Positions 8,372-18,120 are shown, counted from the first letter of the stretch. The stretch is 64,000 bases of DNA from Lysobacter oculi (GCF_003293695.1 NZ_CP029556.1:2242001-2306000); one strand, 5' to 3'. Made by a program: numbers and translations. Notes: generated by a model not told the origin, from the sequence alone.

Positions 8372-9092
8372 CTTTTCGCCGCGCCCGTGGGTTGACGGCC
8401 TGCTGCGCCGGCTCTGGCCCGCGTCCTGTTTGGTGTGTGGCCTGGCGGGGGATGCCGGCGCCGACCGCGACCTGTGCCCGGCCTGTTTCGCCGCCCTGCC
8501 GTGGAACCGCCACGCCTGCCGGCGCTGCGCCCTGCCCCTGCCGGTGGCTGATGCCGATGCGCGCTGCGGCGACTGCCTCGCAAGCCGGTCGCCGCTGGAT
8601 CATGTCGAAGCCGGCTTCGTCTACGCCGCGCCCTTCGACCGGCTGGTGCCGATGTTCAAGTTCAACCAGTCGCTGGCGTCGGGGCGCCTGCTGGCCGGCC
8701 TGATGGCCGATGCCCTGCGCGATGCCGCCGCCCACGCCCCCGACGCCGTCTTGGTGCCGATCCCGCTGCATCGCCAACGCCTGCGCCAGCGCGGCTACGA
8801 CCAGGCGCTGGAACTCGCGAAGCCGCTGGCCCGCGCGCTTGGGCGGCGGATGGACGCGCGACTGCTGCAGCGCCCGCGTGCGACCGGCGCACAGTCGCGG
8901 CTGGACAAGGCCGGCCGTGCCCGCAACCTGCACGGTGCGTTCGCGGTCCGCGCCGGCATCGAGCCGCCCGCCCACGTGGTGCTGGTCGATGACGTGATGA
9001 CCACCGGCGCCACGCTGGAAGCCGCCGCCCTCGCGCTGCGTGCGGCCGGCGTTGCGCGGGTGGATGCCTGGGTGTGCGCGCGCGTCCCGTAG
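8355..9092 (+). CDS. comF: ComF family protein (phosphoribosyltransferase-like)
   Basis: The 245-residue protein has an N-terminal zinc ribbon with four CxxC pairs (C25/28, C41/44, C55/58, C71/74). A type I phosphoribosyltransferase domain follows, with the PRPP loop [13 protein letters not shown] at about 208-220. Homologues support DNA uptake during competence (ComFC) and, in gammaproteobacteria, are called GntX. It is divergent from bioB with only 43 bp between start codons, a neighbour arrangement common in this group. The start at 8355 places the zinc fingers correctly; the upstream in-frame extension overlaps bioB. Confidence 0.9.
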   Translation: MPRPVNFSPRPWVDGLLRRLWPASCLVCGLAGDAGADRDLCPACFAALPWNRHACRRCALPLPVADADARCGDCLASRSPLDHVEAGFVYAAPFDRLVPMFKFNQSLASGRLLAGLMADALRDAAAHAPDAVLVPIPLHRQRLRQRGYDQALELAKPLARALGRRMDARLLQRPRATGAQSRLDKAGRARNLHGAFAVRAGIEPPAHVVLVDDVMTTGATLEAAALALRAAGVARVDAWVCARVP

Positions 9093-9096
9093 GGGT

Positions 9097-9999
9097 TCAG
9101 CGCAGGGCGAAGTCCAGCGCGATGCCGGCGAAGACCGCCATCCCCACCCAGTTGTTGTGGAGGAAGGCGCGGAAGCAATCGGCGCGTTCGCGGGTCCGCG
9201 CGATGCGGAATTCCCACAGCACCAGCAGCACGGCCACGCCCAGCCCGGCCCAGTAGAAATGCCCCATCTCCGCGCGCTGCCCGGCCAGCCCCAGCGCCAG
9301 GAACATCGCCGCGTACAGCACGCCCTGCGCGACCAGGTCCAGCTCGCCGAACAGGATCGCGGTGGATTTCGAACCCATGCGCAGGTCGTCCTCGCGGTCG
9401 ACCATGGCGTACCAGGTGTCGTAGGCGGTGGCCCAGAGGATGTTGCCGATGTAGAGCAGCCAGGCGACCGGCGGCACCGTGCCCTGGATCGCCGCGAACG
9501 CCATCGGGATGCCCCAGCCGAAGGCCATGCCGAGATAGACCTGCGGCAGGTAGGTGTAGCGCTTGAGGAAGGGATAGCTCGCCGCCAGCGCCACGCCGAC
9601 CACGCTCATCCAGATCGCCAGCTTGTTGAGCGTCAGCACCAGCGCGAAGGCGGCCAGCATCAACACCGCGAACAGCGCCAGCGCTTCCTTCGGCCTGACC
9701 TCGCCGGTGACCAGCGGGCGCTGGCGGGTGCGCTCCACTTCGCCATCCAGCCAGCGGTCGGCGTAGTCGTTGATCACGCAGCCGGCGCCACGGGTCAGCC
9801 AGACGCCCACGGTGAAGACGACCAGCGGGTGCCACTCCGGCAGGCCGCCGCTGGCGATCCACAGGCCCCACCACGTCGGCCACAGCAGCAGCAGCCAGCC
9901 GATCGGCCGGTCCGCGCGCATCAGCCGCAGGTAGGCGCCGAGCCTGCGCCGCCAGGCCGGGCGCAGGTCGGGCGCCGGCGCGTATCGTTCGTAACTCAT
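9097..9999 (-). CDS. ubiA: 4-hydroxybenzoate octaprenyltransferase UbiA
   Basis: UbiA attaches the polyprenyl tail to 4-hydroxybenzoate in ubiquinone synthesis at the inner membrane. The 300-residue protein has eight or nine hydrophobic segments and both aspartate-rich motifs that bind magnesium diphosphate: NDYADRWLD (77-85) and [12 protein letters not shown] (194-205). The length matches the family. Its ATG at 9999 follows a -10-like hexamer (TACGCT) by 6 nt, suggesting a leaderless message. It is convergent with comF. Confidence 0.96.
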   Translation of the reverse strand: MSYERYAPAPDLRPAWRRRLGAYLRLMRADRPIGWLLLLWPTWWGLWIASGGLPEWHPLVVFTVGVWLTRGAGCVINDYADRWLDGEVERTRQRPLVTGEVRPKEALALFAVLMLAAFALVLTLNKLAIWMSVVGVALAASYPFLKRYTYLPQVYLGMAFGWGIPMAFAAIQGTVPPVAWLLYIGNILWATAYDTWYAMVDREDDLRMGSKSTAILFGELDLVAQGVLYAAMFLALGLAGQRAEMGHFYWAGLGVAVLLVLWEFRIARTRERADCFRAFLHNNWVGMAVFAGIALDFALR

Positions 10000-10005
10000 G
10001 GCGAA

Positions 10006-10011
10006 AGCGTA
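10006..10011 (-). promoter_or_regulatory. -10-like hexamer for ubiA
   Basis: TACGCT on the minus strand lies exactly 6 nt before the ubiA ATG. It matches only three of six consensus bases, so support comes mainly from its position. Confidence 0.3.
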
Positions 10012-10036
10012 GCAGCGGGTGGAGGAAGCGGCTTCG

Positions 10037-10942
10037 TCAATCCACGTCGAGCGCGGCGAAACGCTGGGCCAGGAAATCGATCAGTGCGCGCACCGCCGGC
10101 AGCACCCCGCGCCGCGACGGGAACACCGCGTGGACGATCTCCTCCTTCGGCGCCCAGCCTTCCAGCACGTGCTGCAGCCGGCCCTGCGCGACCAGCTCGC
10201 GGGTGACCATGCGCGGCAGCTGCACGATGCCGACGCCGTCCACCGCCGCATCGCGCAGGGCGAGCATGCCGCGGGTGACGAAACGCGGCTGGTGGTGGAT
10301 GGCGGCGTGTTCGCCGCTGGGCCCGTGCAGGTCCCAGACATGCTGGTTCTGCGGCAGGCCCAGATCCATGCTCGGGTAGCCGAGCAGCGCTTCCGGCGTG
10401 TCCGGCTGGCCGAGCCGCGCCATCAGGCGCGGGCTGGCGACCAGGCATTGCCGGCGCGAGGCCAGCACCCGCATCACCAGGTCGGAATCCTCCAGCGGCG
10501 GCGGCCGCACCCGCAGCGCGATGTCCAGCCCTTCGCCGATCACGTCGACCCGGCGGTTGGTGGCGTCCAGGTGCAGGCTGACCTGCGGATGCAGGCTCAG
10601 GAATTCCGCGACCATCGGGCCGACGTCGGTGTCGAGCAGGGTGATCGGGCAGCTCATCCGCACCGTGCCGCGCGGCTCCGAGCCCTGCCGCAGGATCGCC
10701 TCCTCGGCGGCGGCGACTTCCACCAGCGCGGCCTTGGCGTGGGCGTAATAGGCCTGACCGGGCTCGGTCACGTTGAAGCGGCGGCTGGAACGCTGGATCA
10801 GGCGCACGCCGAGACGTTCCTCCAGCAGGGCGATGCGCCGGCTCAGCTTCGACTTCGGCACGCCCAATGCGCGACCGGCCGGGGCAAAGCCGCCGTGGTC
10901 CACCACATGGACGAAGTAATAGAGGTCGTTGAGGTCCTGCAT
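10037..10942 (-). CDS. LysR family transcriptional regulator
   Basis: The 301-residue protein has an N-terminal winged helix-turn-helix (residues 1-60, [34 protein letters not shown]) and a LysR substrate-binding domain. The sequence resembles the AaeR/DsdC-like subgroup with [18 protein letters not shown]. It is divergent from a pirin gene, the usual genetic partner of such regulators, so it probably controls that gene. The start at 10942 follows TATCAT by 7 nt, suggesting a leaderless message. The effector is unknown. Confidence 0.93.
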   Translation of the reverse strand: MQDLNDLYYFVHVVDHGGFAPAGRALGVPKSKLSRRIALLEERLGVRLIQRSSRRFNVTEPGQAYYAHAKAALVEVAAAEEAILRQGSEPRGTVRMSCPITLLDTDVGPMVAEFLSLHPQVSLHLDATNRRVDVIGEGLDIALRVRPPPLEDSDLVMRVLASRRQCLVASPRLMARLGQPDTPEALLGYPSMDLGLPQNQHVWDLHGPSGEHAAIHHQPRFVTRGMLALRDAAVDGVGIVQLPRMVTRELVAQGRLQHVLEGWAPKEEIVHAVFPSRRGVLPAVRALIDFLAQRFAALDVD

Positions 10943-10949
10943 CGTTCGG

Positions 10950-10998
10950 ATGATAGGACGATGCGGGATATTTTTGCCATCTACACAAGGCATCGTCC
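10950..10998. promoter_or_regulatory. LysR/pirin intergenic operator candidate with -10 of lysR
   Basis: On the minus strand TATCAT (10955-10950) lies 7 nt before the LysR ATG. An inverted repeat GGACGATG (10956-10963) and CATCGTCC (10991-10998), arms 27 bp apart, spans the pirin upstream side. Its position between divergent genes fits autoregulation by the LysR protein, though the spacing is longer than a classic T-N11-A box. Confidence 0.4.
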
Positions 10999-11035
10999 CG
11001 AAATTACCTTGTCTGCAACGGCGGATGGTCCGCCC

Positions 11036-11917
11036 GTGGAGTTCCCCATCAAGAAGATCCTCAACATCGGCAGCGCCCCCGGACGCCACTGGGTGGGCGA
11101 CGGCTTCCCGGTCCACGGCATGTTTGGCTACAGCGGCCCGGGCGTGGCCGAGCGCAGCCCCTTCCTGCTGCTGGACTATGCGGCGCCGACCTCGTTCACC
11201 CCCAACGACGGCTACCGCCGCGGCGTCGGCCAGCATCCGCACCGCGGCTTCGAGACCGTCACCATCGTCTACGAGGGCGAGGTGGAGCACCGCGATTCCA
11301 CCGGCCGCGGCGGGGTGATCGGGCGCGGCGACGTGCAGTGGATGACCGCCGGCAGCGGCATCCTCCACGAGGAGTTCCATTCCGAGCGTTTCAGCCGCGA
11401 AGGCGGGCCGTTCGAGATGGTGCAGCTGTGGGTCAACCTGCCGGCGCGCGACAAGATGGCCGCGCCCGGCTACCAGGCCATCACCGATGCCAGCATCCCG
11501 GTGGTCACCCTGCCCGAAGGCCGCGGCCAGCTGCGGGTCATCGCCGGCGAGTTCGATGGCCAGGCCGGCCCGGCCAGCACCTTCAGCCCGCTGCATGTCT
11601 GGGATCTGCGGCTGGCGGCCGGCGCCCACATCGACCTGCCGCTGCCGGAAGGCTGGACCACGATGCTGGTGGTGCTCGACGGCACCGTGCAGGTCAATGG
11701 CGATGCGCTGCTGCGCGCGACGCAGATGGCGACGTTCTCGACCGAAGGCGACCGCGTGCAGGTGGAAGCCAATGGCGAAGCCAAGCTGCTGCTGCTGGCC
11801 GGCGAGCCGATCGACGAGCCGGTGGTCGGCTACGGGCCGTTCGTGATGAACAGCCAGGCGGAGATCGCCGAAGCCGTCCGCGATTTCAACAGCGGCAAGT
11901 TCGGGTCGATGGCCTGA
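11036..11917 (+). CDS. Pirin family protein
   Basis: The protein of about 293 residues is a bicupin of the pirin family, which often acts as a quercetin 2,3-dioxygenase or redox-sensing partner. The N-terminal cupin carries the metal ligands in QHPHRGFETVT (H67, H69) and ILHEEFHSE (H111, E113). I chose the GTG at 11036 because the only in-frame ATG upstream (10961) lies inside the inverted repeat that is the likely operator; the true start is uncertain by up to 25 codons. It is divergent from the LysR regulator. Confidence 0.88.
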   Translation: MEFPIKKILNIGSAPGRHWVGDGFPVHGMFGYSGPGVAERSPFLLLDYAAPTSFTPNDGYRRGVGQHPHRGFETVTIVYEGEVEHRDSTGRGGVIGRGDVQWMTAGSGILHEEFHSERFSREGGPFEMVQLWVNLPARDKMAAPGYQAITDASIPVVTLPEGRGQLRVIAGEFDGQAGPASTFSPLHVWDLRLAAGAHIDLPLPEGWTTMLVVLDGTVQVNGDALLRATQMATFSTEGDRVQVEANGEAKLLLLAGEPIDEPVVGYGPFVMNSQAEIAEAVRDFNSGKFGSMA

Positions 11918-11948
11918 GCGGGTGCAATGATCGGCTGGGGCGCGTGCC

Positions 11949-13163
11949 TCAGCCGATCACGCTGGTCAGGTCGTAGAGCGGCACCAGCACCGACATCACC
12001 ACCGCACCGATCAGCGCGAACATCACCACCGTCACCACCGGCACCAGCGCGGCCATCGCGCGGTCCAGCGTGCGGCGGATGTCCTGCTCCAGCGTGTCCG
12101 AGGCCTTGATCAGCAGGGCGTCGAGTTCGCCGGCTTCCTCGCCCACCCGCATCATCTGCAGGGCCAGGCGCGGGAAGTGCGGCTCCGGCGCCAGCGCATC
12201 GGACAGGCGCGCACCGCTGCGCACCGCATCGCTGGCGCGTTGCGCGGCGGCGGCGAGCACCGCGTTGGACAGCACGCCCTGGCTGATCCGCAACGCGCCC
12301 ATCATCGGCACGCCCGATTCCAGCAGCATGCCCAGCGTGCGCAACCAGCGTTCGGCATCGATGCGCGCCAGCAGCGGCCCCAGCGCCTTGCGCCGCAGCA
12401 GCCAGGCATCGAGCTTCGGTTTGGAATCCGGCTTCTTCATCCAGAGATTGGCGATGAAGAGCGCGGCGAAGACCAGCGCGAACAGCAGCCACCACCAGGT
12501 CCGCACCCACATCCCCAGGCCCAGCACGACCTTGGAGAACCAGGGCAGCTCGGCCTGCAGGTTGGCGTACATCTCGGCGAACTGCGGCACCACGTAGCCG
12601 AGCAGGAAGCCCATCGACAGCAGCACCGTGCCCATCAGGATGACCGGGTAGATGGCGGCGTTGATCAGGCTGCGGCGGAAGCCCGCGCTGCGGCCCAGGT
12701 ATTCCGACAGGCGGCGCAGCACCTGCGGAAGGGCGGCACCGGCCTCGCCGGCCTTGACCTGGCTCTGCACCAGCGGCGGGAAGGCATCGCCGTGGCGGGC
12801 CATCGCCGCCGACAGGCTGCTGCCGCCGCGCACGTCGTCGCGCACTTCGGCCAGCAGCGGGGCCAGCGCGCCGGTCGCGGATTCCTGCAGGATCGCCAGC
12901 GCGCGGTCGATCGGCTGGCCGGCGGCGAGCAGCGTGGCCAGCTGGTCGGTGAAGCGCAGCAACGCATCGCCATCGACCCTGTTGGATCTGCGCCACGGCG
13001 CCCATGCGGTGCCGCGCGAACCGGCGCCGGCCGGCTGCACGTCGAGTGGCGTCCACTGCCGCGCGTGCAGCTGCGCGACGGCGCTGGCGGCGTCGGCGAC
13101 ATCGAGCACGCCATCGCGGCGCTGGCCCTTGTCGTCGACGGCGGTGAAACGGAACGTCGCCAT
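11949..13163 (-). CDS. gspF: Type II secretion system inner-membrane protein GspF (XpsF)
   Basis: GspF is the polytopic platform protein that contacts the GspE ATPase. The 404-residue protein has two copies of the T2SSF domain (about residues 65-190 and 265-390), each with LATLLAAGQPIDRAL or LGMLLESGVPMMGAL style repeats, and three membrane helices (near 165-190, 215-235 and 365-395). Its ATG overlaps the gspE stop by one base. It is the last gene of the secretion cluster; in Xanthomonas the E-F pair comes first. Confidence 0.95.
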   Translation of the reverse strand: MATFRFTAVDDKGQRRDGVLDVADAASAVAQLHARQWTPLDVQPAGAGSRGTAWAPWRRSNRVDGDALLRFTDQLATLLAAGQPIDRALAILQESATGALAPLLAEVRDDVRGGSSLSAAMARHGDAFPPLVQSQVKAGEAGAALPQVLRRLSEYLGRSAGFRRSLINAAIYPVILMGTVLLSMGFLLGYVVPQFAEMYANLQAELPWFSKVVLGLGMWVRTWWWLLFALVFAALFIANLWMKKPDSKPKLDAWLLRRKALGPLLARIDAERWLRTLGMLLESGVPMMGALRISQGVLSNAVLAAAAQRASDAVRSGARLSDALAPEPHFPRLALQMMRVGEEAGELDALLIKASDTLEQDIRRTLDRAMAALVPVVTVVMFALIGAVVMSVLVPLYDLTSVIG

Positions 13164-14839
13164 CAGCCGAGCTGGGTGACCCGCAGCACTTCTTCCAGCG
13201 TGGTCTGGCCGGCCAGCGCCTTGCGGATGCCGTCATCGGCCATGCGGATGTTGCCCTCCGACGCGGCGATGGCTTCGAGCTGGCCGACCGTCGCGTCCTG
13301 CATCACCGCGTGGCGCAGCGCATCGCTCATCAACACCAGTTCGACGATGGCGAGCCGGCCCAGGTAGCCGCTGGCCGACAGCGCGGAAGGCGTGGGCCGC
13401 CACAGCTGGATGTCGCCTTCCGGCTGGAAACGTCGCAGCCCGAAGCGTGCGATTTCCTCCTCGCTGGCGAGGTAGCGCTCGGCGTGCGTGGGTTCGAGCC
13501 GGCGCACCAGCCGCTGCGCCAGCAGCGCGTTGACGGTGGAGGTGACCAGGTAGTTCTCGATGCCCATGTCGCGCAGGCGGGTCAGGCCACCGCAGGCGGA
13601 ATTGGTGTGCAGCGTGGACAGCACCAGGTGGCCGGTCAGCGCCGACTGGATCGCGGTGCGCGCGGTCTCGATGTCGCGCATTTCGCCGACCAGGATGATG
13701 TCCGGGTCCTGGCGCACGATCGCGCGCAGGGCGCTGGCGAAATCCAGCCCGATCTGCGGCTTGACCTGGATCTGGTTGATGCCGTCCATCCGGTATTCCA
13801 CCGGGTCCTCGACGGTGATGATCTTGACCCCGCTTTCATTGAGCTGGGCCAGCGCCGCGTACAGCGTGGTGGTCTTGCCGGAGCCGGTCGGCCCGGTCAC
13901 CAGCACGATGCCGTGCGGCAGCGACAGCGCCTCGCGCAGCCGTGCGCGCTGGGCGTCGGTGTAGCCGAGCGCGCCCAGGTCCAGGCTGACGTTCTCGCGG
14001 TCGAGCAGGCGCAGCACCACCGATTCGCCATGCGTGGTCGGCACGGTGGACACGCGCAGGTCGAGTTCGCGGCCCTGCACGCGCAGCTGGATGCGGCCGT
14101 CCTGCGGCAGCCGGCGTTCGGCGATGTTGAGCCGGGCGAGGATCTTGAAGCGGCTCATCACCGCAGGCGCCATCGCCAGCGGCGGCGCGTCGGCTTCCTG
14201 CAGCACGCCGTCCACGCGGTAGCGCAGTTTCATCTCGCGCTCGAACGGCTCCAGGTGGATGTCGGATGCGCGCAGTTCCACCGCGCGCTGCAGCACCTGG
14301 TTGACGATGCGGATCACCGGCGCTTCCGAGGCCAGGTCCTTGAGGTGCTCCACGTCGTCGAGGTCGGCGCCGGCATCGGCGGTCTCGTCGTCGCGCGCGG
14401 CTTCGGCTTCCGGATACCACTTCGACAGCAGCGCGGTGATCGCCGCGCGCGGCGCCACCTTCAGGGCCAGCGGGCGGCCCAGCGCCAGCGCGAGCGCATC
14501 CAGCGGCGGCGCCAGCCACGGGTCCGCCGTCCACACTTCCATCGCCTCATCCACTTCCGCCACCGGGATCAGCTGGAACTGGCGCAGGAAGCGCGGCGAG
14601 ACATCGGCGGTATCGGGCGGCGCTTCCGGTGCGTCGGCGGCCTCGGCCAGCGGCAGGTCCATCGCCTCGGCGGCGGCGCGCGCGTGGTCGGCTTCGGCCA
14701 GCACGCCCAGCCGTTCCAGCAGCGGCAGCAGCGGCACCGCATCGGTGTCGCCCCGCAGCGATTCGGCGCGGCGGATGTCGTCGGGCTTGAGCCGGCCGCG
14801 CTCAAGCAGGGTGTCGATGATGCGGGTCTCGTGGCTCAC
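13163..14839 (-). CDS. gspE: Type II secretion system ATPase GspE (XpsE)
   Basis: GspE is the cytoplasmic ATPase that powers pseudopilus assembly. In 558 residues it shows the N1E domain, ASDIHLEPFE (191-200), the Walker A GPTGSGKTTT (316-325), the Asp box ITVEDPVEY, Walker B DPDIILVGEMRD, and the His box STLHTNSA. The tetracysteine zinc module that normally follows ALLAQRLVRRL is missing: those positions read EPTHAER and PTPSALSASGYLGR, and only one Cys remains in the protein. The start is GTG at 14839, about 30 nt after a possible -10 (TAAGAT), so it may have its own promoter in addition to read-through. Confidence 0.95.
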   Translation of the reverse strand: MSHETRIIDTLLERGRLKPDDIRRAESLRGDTDAVPLLPLLERLGVLAEADHARAAAEAMDLPLAEAADAPEAPPDTADVSPRFLRQFQLIPVAEVDEAMEVWTADPWLAPPLDALALALGRPLALKVAPRAAITALLSKWYPEAEAARDDETADAGADLDDVEHLKDLASEAPVIRIVNQVLQRAVELRASDIHLEPFEREMKLRYRVDGVLQEADAPPLAMAPAVMSRFKILARLNIAERRLPQDGRIQLRVQGRELDLRVSTVPTTHGESVVLRLLDRENVSLDLGALGYTDAQRARLREALSLPHGIVLVTGPTGSGKTTTLYAALAQLNESGVKIITVEDPVEYRMDGINQIQVKPQIGLDFASALRAIVRQDPDIILVGEMRDIETARTAIQSALTGHLVLSTLHTNSACGGLTRLRDMGIENYLVTSTVNALLAQRLVRRLEPTHAERYLASEEEIARFGLRRFQPEGDIQLWRPTPSALSASGYLGRLAIVELVLMSDALRHAVMQDATVGQLEAIAASEGNIRMADDGIRKALAGQTTLEEVLRVTQLG

Positions 14840-14874
14840 GCGGGACTCGAAGGACCGGGACGAAGCATCTTAGT

Positions 14875-14893
14875 CCCCACGCGCCGCGCGGGG
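14875..14893. other. Hairpin between the DUF1501 gene and gspE
   Basis: CCCCACGC (14875-14882) pairs with GCGCGGGG (14886-14893) with one G-U pair. It lies in the 76-bp spacer before gspE. No T-run follows on the minus strand, so it may attenuate or protect the message but is not a typical terminator. Confidence 0.4.
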
Positions 14894-14915
14894 ATGCCGG
14901 CCGCCTGCGTCATCC

Positions 14916-16358
14916 TCAGCCCAGGAAGCCGAGCGTCGGCGTCGGGAAGTTGCCGATGCCCGGGAACACCAGCGGCAGGTCGCTGCCATCCACGCCCAGC
15001 CAGCGGGCGAGGGTGGCCGCCATCTGGTTGTTGGACGTGGTGGGGATGACGCGCCCGCGTTCGATCAGGCGCGGCCCGTCGAGCGAGAGCAGCGGGTAGT
15101 CGCCCCAGACCTGGCGACCGCGCAGCGGTCCGCCGTTGGCGCTGGATCCGCCCATCATCAGTTGCACGCCGCCCCAGCCGTGGTCGGTGCCGTTGCCGTT
15201 GCTGTTGAGGGTGCGGCCGAAGTCGCTCATGGTGAAGGTCACGGTGTCGTTGAGCGCGCCGACCTCGTCCAGCGCACGCCGGAATGCCAGCAGCGCCGAA
15301 CTCAGCTTGCCGAGCAGCGCGGTGTGCTGGGTCATCTGGTTGTCGTGGGTGTCGAAGCCGCCCATCGACGCGAAGAAGATCTGCCGGTGGTGGTTGACCG
15401 CCGGGCTGCGGCTGGCCTTGATGGTGCGCGCGATCATCTTGAGCTGGTCGCCCAGGTTGTTCTCGGGCGGGAAGATGGTGGCGACGGTGCCGTCATTGGC
15501 CAGCGCAGTGCCGAGCGCGCTGGAGATCGCCAGCGAGGACTCGCCGATCACGCCGTACTGCGACTGCATCACCGGGCCGTAGTCGCGGCCGAGCAGGTCG
15601 AGCAGCGCGCGGCGGCGGATGGCATCGCCGTTGCCGGCGTTCTCCGACAGCCGGCGCAGCGCCACCGGGCCCTGGTTGCCCATGCCGTAGGGCGTGGTGA
15701 ACTGCCCGGCCTGGAACAGGTTGTTGCCGTTGAGCGAGATCGACGGCGGCAGCACCGGCAGCGCGGTCGAGGCCGGGTTGCGCAGCAGGTCGGCGGACAG
15801 GCCGCCCCAGCCGAACTGCAACGCGCGGTTCTCGGAATGCCCGCGCATCCACAAGCGCTGCTGGTCGTTGTGCGAGAACAGCGCCGCCGGCAGGCGCGCG
15901 CCCGCCGCGTATTCGCGCTTGTCGGCGATCGGCTGGGTCAGCGTGCCGACATTCGCCAGGAACGCCAGCTCGCCCTGCTCGAACAGCGTCCGCATGCCGT
16001 CGCAGGCCGGGTTGAGGCCCCAGGTCTTGCCGGCGGTGTCGGTGACCGGCAACAGCGTGGCGCGGTCGATCGCCAGCCCCTGGCTGTTGGCCGCGGCATC
16101 GTAGACGCCGCCGCGGATGCCCAGGTAGGCGTCGTATTCCGGCTGCGCATGCGGGATCAGCATGTTGAAGGAATCGTTGCCGCCGAACAGGAAGATGCAG
16201 ACCAGCGCGCGGTAGCCGCTGGTGGGCGCGGTGGTGGCGGCCAGCGCCCGGCTGACCAGCTGGAACTGCGGGAAGGCGGACATCGCCGCGCCACCGGCCA
16301 TGGTCAGACCGAGCTGCTTCAGGAAGCGACGGCGGTCGTCGTGGGTCTCGTGGGACAT
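14916..16358 (-). CDS. DUF1501 family protein with Tat signal
   Basis: The 480-residue protein begins with a twin-arginine export signal (RRRFLKQLGLTMAGGAAMSA, from about residue 9), so it is folded before export. The rest is a DUF1501 domain, a sulfatase/alkaline-phosphatase-like fold (segments LVCIFLFGGNDSFNMLIPH, FFASMGGFDTHDNQ, FTMSDFGRT, GTDHGWGG match its conserved blocks). Function is not established. It follows the DUF1800 gene by only 10 bp, and these two families are regularly paired. The pair is embedded in the type II secretion cluster between gspD and gspE. Confidence 0.9.
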   Translation of the reverse strand: MSHETHDDRRRFLKQLGLTMAGGAAMSAFPQFQLVSRALAATTAPTSGYRALVCIFLFGGNDSFNMLIPHAQPEYDAYLGIRGGVYDAAANSQGLAIDRATLLPVTDTAGKTWGLNPACDGMRTLFEQGELAFLANVGTLTQPIADKREYAAGARLPAALFSHNDQQRLWMRGHSENRALQFGWGGLSADLLRNPASTALPVLPPSISLNGNNLFQAGQFTTPYGMGNQGPVALRRLSENAGNGDAIRRRALLDLLGRDYGPVMQSQYGVIGESSLAISSALGTALANDGTVATIFPPENNLGDQLKMIARTIKASRSPAVNHHRQIFFASMGGFDTHDNQMTQHTALLGKLSSALLAFRRALDEVGALNDTVTFTMSDFGRTLNSNGNGTDHGWGGVQLMMGGSSANGGPLRGRQVWGDYPLLSLDGPRLIERGRVIPTTSNNQMAATLARWLGVDGSDLPLVFPGIGNFPTPTLGFLG

Positions 16359-16368
16359 GGGGGATTCC

Positions 16369-18120
16369 TCAGCGTTGCACGACGAATTCGGGGGCGGCCA
16401 TCGCCAGCTGCACCAGCGAGGTGACGCACTCCTCGGGCGAACGGTTGGCGGTCTTGAGCTGGTCCAGCATCGACACCATCGTGGTGCGCGTGGCCGGCGA
16501 TAGCGTGCCGTAGAACAGCAGCGTGTCGATCAGCGAGACCATGCCCGCGTGGTCGCCGGCATTGGCGCGGGCGAGCAGCGCCGTGCTGTCGAGGACCGGG
16601 CCCGGCGTGTTGGCCGTGGGCGGGGTGGGACTGAAGCTGGTCCAGGCCCCTTCCGACTGCTGGTTGAAGATGCTGCTGAAGCTGGCCTCGTTGTAGAGCT
16701 GGAACTCCGGCGCATGGATGCCCGGCACGCCGCCGCTGGCCGGCAGCCGGTAGTCGGGTTCGTAGAAGTTGAACACCGACGGCGCACGCAGCGAATCCTG
16801 GCGCAGCGACTGGGTGAAGTCCCAGGAATTGTTGAGGCGGAAGCGGTATTCCCCGCTCGGCATCGGCAGGTACCTGGCATCGAAGGCGCGCCACAGCGTG
16901 GTCAGCTGGATCAGCGGTTCGCGCGCCTTGCCGAAGGCGGCATCGCCGGCGGCCGGCGGCACGCGTGCCTCCACGTCGAGCAGGATCGCGCGCAGCACCT
17001 GGCCCAGGTTGCCGTTGCTGTCGGTCCACGTCTTCGACACCCGCCCGATGTAGGCCGGGCTCGGGTTGCTGGTGACGAAGCGCTGGATCAGCTGGCGGCT
17101 GATGAAGGGCGCCACGTTGGAATGCGCAGCCAGCGCGTCGAGCGTCTGCGCCAGGCTGGCCCGGCAGTCGCTGCCACGGTCGATGACGATGCCGCGGAAG
17201 ATCGTCTTCGGCTTGTCCTCGTGGTACAGCGGGTGGCATTCCATCGGCCGGTAGTCGTTGTCGTGGCCGGCCCAGCTCCAGTACTTGGCATCGGTGTTGC
17301 CGGCCCAGGTCCAGCCGGTGAACACCTGGGCCATGCCCTTGACCTGGTCCTGGGTGTAGGTGGGGATGGTGTTGCCGGCGCTGTCGAGCTTGGCGCTGAA
17401 ATCCGGGTTGCGTTCGACCAGGCCGATCGAGAACAGCTGCATCACCTCGCGTGCGTAGTTCTCGTCCGGCACCACGTTCACCGTGACGCCCTGGGCATTC
17501 TTGTAGGTGACCGCCTTCTGGTTGGCGAGGTGGCTCAGGTAGGTGCCCATCGCCGGGTGCAGCGTCACTTTTTCCAGCAGCTCGCGGTAGCTGCCGAAGG
17601 CCTGCCGGTCCAGCAGGTCCTGGTAGTCGGTGATGCGGTCGAAACTGCGGATGTTGTAGTCGATGTCCGACACCACCATGATCTGGCTGAGCGCGAAGCC
17701 CATCCGCAGGCGCAGCTGGTCACGCGCGCTGGTGGCCTGCCACAGCCAGTAGTTGCGGCGCTCCTGGTAGGTCAGCGTGCCGGCCGCGGTCATCTTCTGG
17801 ATGTGCGGCAGGATCAGCGTGGGCGGCGTGCGCACCGGGTCGAGCTGCTCGTCCAGCCAGCGCGTGTAGCCGATCTGCCGCAGCCGGGTGATCTCGGCGC
17901 GGGTCGGCCCGAAGGTGGCCTGGGTCAGGAAGCGCGCGGCTTCCGCATCGGATTGGGGGATGTCCGCATAGGCGGGTGGCGGCGTGAGCGGGGGCGGGGG
18001 CGTCGTGCCGCCCGTGCCGCTTCCCGGACTTCCACCGCCGCCACCTCCACCCCCACAGGCGGCCAGCGCGACGGACAGGACAACCAAAGCAAGGCTACGC
18101 GAGCCACGACACAGGGCCAT
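16369..18120 (-). CDS. DUF1800 family lipoprotein
   Basis: The 583-residue protein has a lipobox (VALAAC, Cys22) followed by an eight-glycine linker and a Pro-rich stretch, so it is probably tethered to a membrane with a flexible stalk. The remainder is a DUF1800 domain starting at AARFLTQATFGPT, with RDQLRLRMGFALSQIMVVS, NYAREVMQLFSIGL and AHSNVAPFISRQLIQRFVTSNPS among the recognisable blocks. Function of the family is unknown; it almost always neighbours DUF1501. Here it is 128 bp downstream of gspD with a strong hairpin between. Confidence 0.9.
   Translation of the reverse strand: MALCRGSRSLALVVLSVALAACGGGGGGGGSPGSGTGGTTPPPPLTPPPAYADIPQSDAEAARFLTQATFGPTRAEITRLRQIGYTRWLDEQLDPVRTPPTLILPHIQKMTAAGTLTYQERRNYWLWQATSARDQLRLRMGFALSQIMVVSDIDYNIRSFDRITDYQDLLDRQAFGSYRELLEKVTLHPAMGTYLSHLANQKAVTYKNAQGVTVNVVPDENYAREVMQLFSIGLVERNPDFSAKLDSAGNTIPTYTQDQVKGMAQVFTGWTWAGNTDAKYWSWAGHDNDYRPMECHPLYHEDKPKTIFRGIVIDRGSDCRASLAQTLDALAAHSNVAPFISRQLIQRFVTSNPSPAYIGRVSKTWTDSNGNLGQVLRAILLDVEARVPPAAGDAAFGKAREPLIQLTTLWRAFDARYLPMPSGEYRFRLNNSWDFTQSLRQDSLRAPSVFNFYEPDYRLPASGGVPGIHAPEFQLYNEASFSSIFNQQSEGAWTSFSPTPPTANTPGPVLDSTALLARANAGDHAGMVSLIDTLLFYGTLSPATRTTMVSMLDQLKTANRSPEECVTSLVQLAMAAPEFVVQR

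Noticed and set aside
10961..11035. Upstream ATG as the pirin start
   Set aside because: It lies within the inverted repeat thought to be the operator, and the 25 added residues do not look like pirin sequence; the GTG at 11036 is preferred but not proven.
14875..14893. Intrinsic terminator between DUF1501 and gspE
   Set aside because: The stem is stable but no T-run follows on the transcribed strand, so it is listed only as a hairpin.
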